Shown piece by piece: positions 59,127 through 64,000 of a DNA stretch of 64,000 nt (positions are counted from its first letter, which is position 1; each line of letters opens with the position of its first letter). The stretch comes from DASUNQ01 sp044866775. GTDB taxonomy: Bacteria; Acidobacteriota; Thermoanaerobaculia; Multivoradales; UBA5704. The notes under the pieces are model-generated. The model ran no database searches and had not been told where the DNA came from. It saw only the letters and a program-made list of their open reading frames with translations. A program made the translations under genes and the position numbers. The stretch spans positions 21,378 to 85,377 of the forward strand of contig JBIOUG010000083.1 of NCBI GenBank assembly GCA_044866775.1, given 5' to 3'.

Positions 59127-60133
59127 TGGCGGCGATGGCGCAGCGCAAGGCCGCCCCACGCAAGGTTCGGGTCACGGTCACGGTCGGTGACGCCGCCACG
59201 TTCGAGGCCGACGTTCTGGCGCTCAAGTATGCGCAGGCGCTCTACGGCATCGAGGCGATGGTCGCCGAGAAGCTGGGGCTCGCCGAGGCGCATCTGAGCG
59301 AGACGCTGTCGCGCCCCGGGAAGGTCACGTTGATCGATGCGCAAGGCAAGCTGGAAGTCGGAGCGGTGCTGTTCGTCGCCGTCGCGTCGCTGCTCGAATT
59401 CCGCTACAAGGAGATCCGCGAGTTCGGCGAGATGGTGCTGTCGGCGCTGGCGAAGCTCGATGCGGGTGTGCGGCACGTCGCGCTGACGCTCCACGGCCTG
59501 GGGTACGGACTCGACGAGGCGGAGTCCTTCGCCTCCCAGGTGGCGGGAGTGATGGACGCCCTGGAAGCGGACAACTATCCGCCGAGCCTCGAGCGGGTCA
59601 CCTTCGTCGAGCTCGACGCGGCGCGGGCGCGCCGGATGAAAAAGCAGCTCGCCGAGCTCCTGCCGGGCGGTCCCGCGGTGCGCACACTCGACCTTAAGGA
59701 GGAGAGGGTCGCCGCGGCGAAGCTGCGCGAAGTCGGGTCGGCCTCCGAGAAGAAGCCGTACGTGTTTGTCGCCATGCCGTTCTCCGAAGACCTGGAGGAC
59801 GTCTGGCAATTCGGCATCAAGCAGTGCGCAGCGGAAGTCGACCTGCTCAGCGAACGAGCGGATCTGTCGAGCTTCACCGGCGACGTCGTGGAGTGGATCA
59901 AGTCGCGTATCGAGGGCGCCAAGTTGGTCATCGCCGATCTGAGCGAAGCCAACCCGAACGTCTATCTCGAAGTGGGGTACGCCTGGGGCAAGGGAACGCC
60001 GACAATCCTCCTGGCCAACAAGAAAAGCGAGCTGAAGTTCGATACCAGAGGGCAGCGCTGCCTGGTCTACAAGAGCGCCTACGATCTGAAGAGGCAGTTG
60101 TCCGCCGAGCTCCGCGCCTTCAAAGACAGGTAA
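59126..60133 (+). CDS. Macro-like domain fused to nucleoside deoxyribosyltransferase/TIR-like domain
   Basis: Of 335 residues, about 10-180 show a strand/helix pattern (VTVTVGDAATFEADVLALKY, GVRHVALTLHGLGYGLDEAE, ERVTFVELDAARARRM) resembling macro-type domains that bind ADP-ribose derivatives. About 205-330 (KKPYVFVAMPFSEDLEDVWQ, IKSRIEGAKLVIADLSEANP, NVYLEVGYAWGKGTPTILLA) match the deoxyribosyltransferase/TIR-like fold, including the Glu in the NPNVYLEVGYA helix. Such domains cleave nucleosides or NAD-like substrates, and this pairing is known from predicted anti-phage proteins. The ATG shares a base with the PLP enzyme stop. The function is inferred and no activity is shown. Confidence 0.65.
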   Translation: MAAMAQRKAAPRKVRVTVTVGDAATFEADVLALKYAQALYGIEAMVAEKLGLAEAHLSETLSRPGKVTLIDAQGKLEVGAVLFVAVASLLEFRYKEIREFGEMVLSALAKLDAGVRHVALTLHGLGYGLDEAESFASQVAGVMDALEADNYPPSLERVTFVELDAARARRMKKQLAELLPGGPAVRTLDLKEERVAAAKLREVGSASEKKPYVFVAMPFSEDLEDVWQFGIKQCAAEVDLLSERADLSSFTGDVVEWIKSRIEGAKLVIADLSEANPNVYLEVGYAWGKGTPTILLANKKSELKFDTRGQRCLVYKSAYDLKRQLSAELRAFKDR

Positions 60134-60280
60134 TCAGCGTGGCCCATGCGCGTGCGAAATCATCTCGACGCCGCGTCTCGCAGACCGCTGCGTTGCGCGT
60201 CCTGAAAGACGTCGCCGAGGCGCTGGGTGGGGGGCGGTGCGATGAAAGCTCCAGGTAGAAAGAGCTTCGCGCCACCCTCC

Positions 60281-60312
60281 CCCCAGATCCCTCGCTCTCG
60301 CTCGGGATGACG
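60281..60312 (+). repeat. Dispersed CAGATCCYTCGCT repeat
   Basis: CCCCAGATCCCTCGCTCT followed by CGCTCGGGATGAC. Similar material lies inverted at 62313-62344, and its partner GTCATCCTGAGCG at 62242-62254 is split from it by the terminator element. Such GTCATCCTGAGCG...AAGGATCT repeats are common in related genomes. The 298 bases between 60133 and 60432 hold this repeat, a palindrome and no convincing gene. Confidence 0.5.
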
Positions 60313-60347
60313 TGCGTCCTCCGTGCCGGCCGTGCGCCCACTCCACC

Positions 60348-60373
60348 GGGACCTGTCCGATCGGACAGGTCCC
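60348..60373. repeat. Perfect 26-base palindrome
   Basis: GGGACCTGTCCGA is followed by its exact reverse complement. It lies 59 bases past the stop of the truncated DUF4394 gene. It may be that gene's terminator hairpin or an operator-like site; no T-run follows on either strand. Confidence 0.6.
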
Positions 60374-60431
60374 GCACTGTCCCGCCGCCGGAAGGCGAAC
60401 GCGGGGCCGAGGGCGACGTAGGCGGGGCGGT

Positions 60432-60815
60432 TTATGGGTGACCGGCGTCAACTGACGCGCGGTCCATGCCGAAGAACTCGCCGCTCAGGCCGGCGAAGGG
60501 ATCGCTCAGGTCGGCCGGATCGGGGCTCAGGCCGGCGACGGGTGTCGCGACGCCGGTGTCGGGGTTCAGGGTGTAGAGCCCGGCGCCCGCGCCGCCGGGG
60601 TCGTTGGCGAGCGCGTAGAGGACTCCGTCGAGCGGCCGGAAGTCGATGCCCACGACCACGCCGGCGACGCCGCTGATCGCCACCGTATCGACGATCGTCG
60701 CGGTCGCCGAATCGATCTGGAGGAGGCTCCCGGCGCCGTTGACGGCGTAGATCGTCTCGGCGGCGGCCGGCGCCGCCAGCCCGAGGCAGAGCAGGAACGA
60801 GCAGGCTCTCTTCAT
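60432..60815 (-). pseudogene. Truncated DUF4394-type secreted protein
   Basis: The 127-residue frame has a signal peptide (MKRACSFLLCLGLAAPAAAE) and then TIYAVNGAGSLLQIDSAT, GIDFRPLDGVLYALAND and GLYTLNPDTGVATPVAGL, which match the first half of DUF4394 beta-propeller-like proteins. The family normally continues after 'FG.DFNPVPDRLR'; here the frame ends at FFGMDRASVDAGHP. It is C-terminally truncated by a deletion or frameshift, and no clear remainder is seen downstream. The start at 60815 directly begins the signal peptide. Confidence 0.65.
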
Positions 60816-60863
60816 GTCCGCGCCCTCCGCGTCGGGAACGTCGCGCGTGGACTCTATCCCGCC

Positions 60864-60869
60864 TACAAT
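60864..60869 (+). promoter_or_regulatory. Candidate -10 element (TACAAT) of the dipeptidase gene
   Basis: CTACAAT followed by GCGC lies 38 bases upstream of the ATG at 60908, in the same local context as the metG element. There is no clear -35 box. Confidence 0.3.
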
Positions 60870-60907
60870 GCGCGCCGCGCATCGCAGCGCGACGACGGAG
60901 GCAACGC

Positions 60908-62236
60908 ATGGCACGGATCGGCAGGTCGCTCGGCATCGCGGCAGCGTGTGGGCTGGTGGGTGCGATGGTCGTCATGGCGCAGGAGAACGGGATCGCAGCG
61001 GCGGCCGCCTGGCAGCCGCCCGACGGCGCGCTGGTCGCGCGGGCGCGGGCGCTGCTCGACGAGGTGCCGCTGGTGGACGGGCACAACGACCTGCCGTGGG
61101 AGCTGCGCGACCGGGTGAAGAACCACCTCGATCAAATCGACCTGCGGCAGGACCAGAGCGGCCTCGAGAAGCCGCTGCACACCGACCTGCCGCGGCTCGA
61201 GCGGGGCGGCGTCGGGGCGCAGTTCTGGTCGGTCTATGTGCCGTCCACGGCGCCCAATCCGACGGTGATGGTGCTCGAGCAGATCGACGTCGTGCATCGC
61301 CTCGCGGCGCGCTATCCGGAGGCGCTCGAGGTCGCCACCTCGGCGGCCGACGTCGAGCGCATCCACCGCGCCGGGCGGGTGGCCTCGCTGATCGGCGTCG
61401 AGGGCGGGCACGCCATCGCGGGCTCGCTCGCCGTGCTGCGCCAGCTCTACGCCGCCGGCGCGCGCTACATGACGCTCACCCACTCGCTCAACACCCCCTG
61501 GGCCGACTCGGCGACCGACGCGCCGAAGGTCGGCGGGCTCTCGCGCTTCGGTGTCGAGGTGGTGCGCGAGATGAACCGCCTCGGGATGCTGGTCGACCTC
61601 TCGCACGTCTCGGCCGAGGCGATGCACGACGCCTTGGACGCCGCGGCGGCGCCGGTCGTCTTCTCGCACTCCTCGGCGCGCGCGCTCGACGCGCACCCGC
61701 GCAACGTCCCCGACGACGTGCTGCGCCGCCTGCCCGGCAACGGCGGCATCGTCATGGTGACCTTCGTTCCCTCGTTCGTCTCCGAGGCGGTGCGCGCCTG
61801 GGGGGCGGAGGAGGACGCCGCGGAGGCCCGGTTCAAGGCGCTCCACCCCGGCGATCCGGCGGCCGCCACGGCGGCGCTCGAGGCCTGGCGCCGGGAGCAC
61901 CCGGCGCCGCGCGCCACCGCCGCCCAGGTCGCCGACCACCTCGACCACGTGCGGCAGGTGGCCGGCATCGACCACGTCGGGATCGGCTCGGACTTCGACG
62001 GCATCCAGAGCGTGCCGCTGGGGCTCGAGGACGTGGCGGACTTCCCGGTGCTCTTGGCCGAGCTGCTGCGCCGCGGCTGGAGCGACGCCGACGTCAAGAA
62101 GGTGGCTGGCGGCAACGCGCTGCGGGTGCTGCGCGCGGCCGAGGAGGCCGCCGAACGGCTACGGCGCGAGCGGCCGGCGTCGGACGCGCTGATCGAGGAG
62201 CTGGACGGGGCGGGGGCGGCGACACCGGCACCCTGA
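60908..62236 (+). CDS. Membrane dipeptidase (M19, renal dipeptidase-like)
   Basis: The 442-residue exported zinc dipeptidase has a signal peptide of about 25 residues. The metal ligands and active site appear as VDGHNDLPW (HxD), GVEGGHAI (Glu), YMTLTHSLNTPWADSATD and MLVDLSHVS (His), FSHSSARAL and the Asp in VGIGSDFDGI. The family cleaves dipeptides, including ones with D-residues. The ATG at 60908 follows GGAGGCAAC. It faces the S8 protease gene with paired terminator hairpins between them. Confidence 0.93.
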   Translation: MARIGRSLGIAAACGLVGAMVVMAQENGIAAAAAWQPPDGALVARARALLDEVPLVDGHNDLPWELRDRVKNHLDQIDLRQDQSGLEKPLHTDLPRLERGGVGAQFWSVYVPSTAPNPTVMVLEQIDVVHRLAARYPEALEVATSAADVERIHRAGRVASLIGVEGGHAIAGSLAVLRQLYAAGARYMTLTHSLNTPWADSATDAPKVGGLSRFGVEVVREMNRLGMLVDLSHVSAEAMHDALDAAAAPVVFSHSSARALDAHPRNVPDDVLRRLPGNGGIVMVTFVPSFVSEAVRAWGAEEDAAEARFKALHPGDPAAATAALEAWRREHPAPRATAAQVADHLDHVRQVAGIDHVGIGSDFDGIQSVPLGLEDVADFPVLLAELLRRGWSDADVKKVAGGNALRVLRAAEEAAERLRRERPASDALIEELDGAGAATPAP

Positions 62237-62254
62237 GGTTGGTCATCCTGAGCG

Positions 62255-62283
62255 TAGCGCCCGGGCTACGTCCCGGGCGTTTT
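62255..62283 (+). terminator. Terminator after the dipeptidase, dispersed-repeat type
   Basis: TAG, stem CGCCCGGG/CCCGGGCG (62258-62265 and 62272-62279) and TTTT. It has the same sequence as the unit at 14801-14832 apart from one loop base and the shorter T tract. Confidence 0.8.
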
Positions 62284-62357
62284 CGGAGAATCTACCGAAT
62301 TTCTTCACCGGGTCTGAGCGGGAGCGAAGGATCTGGGTGGGGGGTGCTGTACGTCGG

Positions 62358-62386
62358 AAAACGCCCGGGACGTAGCCCGGGCGCTA
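62358..62386 (-). terminator. Terminator of the S8 protease gene, dispersed-repeat type
   Basis: This is an inverse copy of the previous element: the TAG at 62386-62384 is the protease's own stop codon, directly followed by the CGCCCGGG/CCCGGGCG stem and TTTT on the minus strand. Confidence 0.85.
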
Positions 62387-63679
62387 CGGGCAGGCGGCGC
62401 TGCCGGTGGCCTGCGAGAGGGCGGCGCAGGGGTCCACCATGCCGACGGCGATCGCTTCGCCGGCGGCGCCGTTGAGCGGGTGGGCGGTGGCGCGGACGAG
62501 GCGCTCGACCTCGGCCGGCGTGAGGCCGGGCTTGCGCTCGAGGAGAAGCGCCACGACCCCCGAGACGTGGGCGGCGGCGAGCGAGCTGCCGGAGAAGAAG
62601 TCGTAGGAGTTGCGCGGGGCGGTCGAGATGACGTCCACCCCGGGCGCCGCGAGCGCCGGGCGGGTGCGCGCCGGCGGCGTGCCGCGCAGGCCGCCCTCGG
62701 GGTCGGTGGCGAAGACCCCGAGGACGCCGTCGAGCGAGGCGGGGAAGCCGCGCCCCTGGGCGTCGGCGTGCGCCGCGACCACCGTCATCCCGCGCTCGAC
62801 CGCCTTGCCGATCAGCCGCGCGAGCAGCGGATCGTTCGGTCCGGCGAGGCTGAAGTTGAGCACCTGCGCCCGCTGGGCGAGCGCGAAGTCGACCGCCTTC
62901 GCCAGGGTGTAGCTGTTGCAGACGCCGCGCCGCGAGCCGGGCGAGGGCTCCCAGCACGCCTTGAGCGCCAGCACCTCCGCCCCCGGCGCCACGCCGACGA
63001 TGCCGACCTCGTTGTTGGCGCGCGCGGCGATGACGCCGGCGACCGCCGTGCCGTGGACGTCGCTGGTGAAGGTGCGCTCGCCCTGGTCGACGAAGTTGCC
63101 CACCCGCGCGATCCGGCCGCGCAGGTCGGGGTGGTCGACGTCGACGCCGGTGTCCACCACCGCCACCCGCACGCCCTTGCCGGTCGCCACCCGGTGCGCC
63201 TGCGCGAGCCGCAGCGTCTGCGTGCCGTACTGCAGGTGGGCGTAGGGATCGTTGTAGCCCTGCAGCGTCTCGAACTCGTAGATCGGCTGCGCCATGCCGA
63301 CCTGCGGGTGCGCCGCGAGGCGCTTGGCGAGGTCTTCGGCGCGGCGGCCGCGCGGCACCTGGTAGACGACGCAGCGCTCGCCGAGCGCGGCGATGGTCCA
63401 CGCGGTCACGTACTCGAGGTTGTTGCTGTAGGCGAGCGTGCGGGTGAGCCGCTCGAGGATCGCCGGCGGCGTCGGCGGGAAGGTGACCATCACCTGCTGG
63501 CCGCTGAACTGGCGGTCGTCCGCCGTGGGGCGCGCGGCCGCGGCGGGGGTGGCCGCCGCCGAGCCGGCGCAGGCGGCGGCGAAGAACGCCACCGCGGCGA
63601 GCAGGGCGATGGCGACGTGGGCCGCGGCGAGCGCGAGGGGGAGCGCCGCCGGCCGCGGGCGGCGCGGGAGCGCGATCAA
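62384..63679 (-). CDS. Exported S8 family serine protease (subtilase)
   Basis: The 431-residue product has an N-terminal signal/anchor (LALAAAHVAIALLAAVAFFA) and an I9-like region before the catalytic domain (QQVMVTFPPTPPAILERLTR). The triad is Asp near 173 (VRVAVVDTGVDVDHPDL), His near 208 (DVHGTAVAGVIAA) and Ser near 364 (SGSSLAAAHVSGVVALL). It probably degrades or processes external proteins. The TTG start follows the previous stop (TAG TTG), so reinitiation or coupling is likely. Its stop codon is part of the dispersed terminator repeat. Confidence 0.9.
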   Translation of the reverse strand: MIALPRRPRPAALPLALAAAHVAIALLAAVAFFAAACAGSAAATPAAAARPTADDRQFSGQQVMVTFPPTPPAILERLTRTLAYSNNLEYVTAWTIAALGERCVVYQVPRGRRAEDLAKRLAAHPQVGMAQPIYEFETLQGYNDPYAHLQYGTQTLRLAQAHRVATGKGVRVAVVDTGVDVDHPDLRGRIARVGNFVDQGERTFTSDVHGTAVAGVIAARANNEVGIVGVAPGAEVLALKACWEPSPGSRRGVCNSYTLAKAVDFALAQRAQVLNFSLAGPNDPLLARLIGKAVERGMTVVAAHADAQGRGFPASLDGVLGVFATDPEGGLRGTPPARTRPALAAPGVDVISTAPRNSYDFFSGSSLAAAHVSGVVALLLERKPGLTPAEVERLVRATAHPLNGAAGEAIAVGMVDPCAALSQATGSAACP

Positions 63680-64000
63680 CTAGGGCGCTCCGGAGCCGGC
63701 GGCGGGGGCGGCGAAGCGCACTCGGGGATGGGAGTCGAGGTGCCGCAGCACGACCTCCGGCGGATCGGCGGCGGGTCCCGACGGCACCTCCAGGGTGTAG
63801 ACGCCGAGTGGCGACGGCCCGTCCACCAGCCGCCCGCGGATGGTGTGCAGCAGGGCGCGCAGCTCGCGCTCGGACGTCTCCTCGGCGAACATCACGCGCA
63901 GCCGCAGGCCCGATGCGGCGCCCGGCGCGACGGGATCGGAGAGAGTCTGGAAGGTGGCGGCGGGCTGGCTGCCGGCCGGCGGCTCCGGCCGCCAATCCCC
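63680..64000 (-). CDS. C-terminal part of a membrane/anti-sigma-like protein, partial
   Basis: The frame is open from the window edge to a TAG at 63680, about 106 codons. The visible part has a disordered Pro/Ala stretch, then LRLRVMFAEETSERELRALL, a helix-strand unit (HTIRGRLVDGPSPLGVYTLE) and HLDSHPRVRFAAPA. This matches the C-terminal module of proteins that I have seen annotated as zinc-finger anti-sigma-like proteins in related genomes, but the N-terminus that would show this is missing. The directly following protease gene suggests one operon. Confidence 0.5.
   Translation of the reverse strand, partial: GDWRPEPPAGSQPAATFQTLSDPVAPGAASGLRLRVMFAEETSERELRALLHTIRGRLVDGPSPLGVYTLEVPSGPAADPPEVVLRHLDSHPRVRFAAPAAGSGAP

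Noticed and set aside
60139..60258. 39-codon plus-strand frame after the macro-like fusion gene (RRVSQTAALRVLKDVAEALG)
   Set aside because: The residue pattern looks somewhat protein-like, but it is short, has no ribosome site and no known match; kept only as a possible remnant.

Overview
The window is GC-rich, densely coding DNA from a bacterium that looks like an Acidobacteriota member, probably of the Thermoanaerobaculia type. This is inferred from gene content: two tandem secreted VWFA-related proteins of the acidobacterial type, a fused two-module MacB/FtsX-like permease of the ADOP kind, and a Ser/Thr kinase/FHA/FtsW/PBP cluster. No rRNA, tRNA or CRISPR array was seen. The species cannot be named from the sequence.

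Layout. (1) 1-11.4 kb, minus strand: the first half of a contractile injection system (eCIS) operon. It carries a small winged-helix-like protein, a carboxypeptidase-regulatory-like protein, two sheaths, two tubes, a tail-assembly protein, a DUF6760 protein, a DUF4255 protein, a tandem AAA+ ATPase and an unknown gene cut by the window edge. A near-perfect sigma-54 promoter lies just upstream of the first gene, and a sigma-54 activator ATPase gene lies immediately upstream of that. (2) 11.4-16.9 kb: an SDR oxidoreductase, a frameshifted ADOP permease and a membrane GGDEF/EAL protein. (3) 17.0-32.2 kb, plus strand: an island starting beside a truncated carboxymuconolactone-decarboxylase-like gene. 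It holds seven tightly packed genes: a zinc-ribbon TRAFAC-type GTPase, two tandem copies of a two-gene module (coiled-coil transmembrane protein plus large GAP1-like protein), a second GTPase with a long disordered N-terminus, and a TPR-like membrane protein. This resembles the 'double-GTPase/GAP1' predicted conflict systems and is the best candidate for an uncharacterised system. Related small repeats in inverted orientation lie just outside it. (4) 32.2-40.1 kb, minus strand: a cell-wall and signalling operon of MscS-FHA, kinase-like protein, small membrane protein, FHA-like/FtsW fusion and transpeptidase. (5) 40.2-64 kb: tandem Cys-rich secreted proteins, a double RNase H, small lipoprotein and glycine-zipper proteins, two VWFA proteins, a flavin amine oxidase, MetG, TatD, a putative c-di-GMP-binding MshEN protein, a secreted thioredoxin, a phosphoesterase, a PLP enzyme, a macro-like/deoxyribosyltransferase-like fusion, an M19 dipeptidase and an S8 protease.

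Across the window there are at least three families of dispersed palindromic repeats. Some copies lie inside reading frames without breaking them, adding a short peptide to secreted proteins, and others supply stop codons and terminators.
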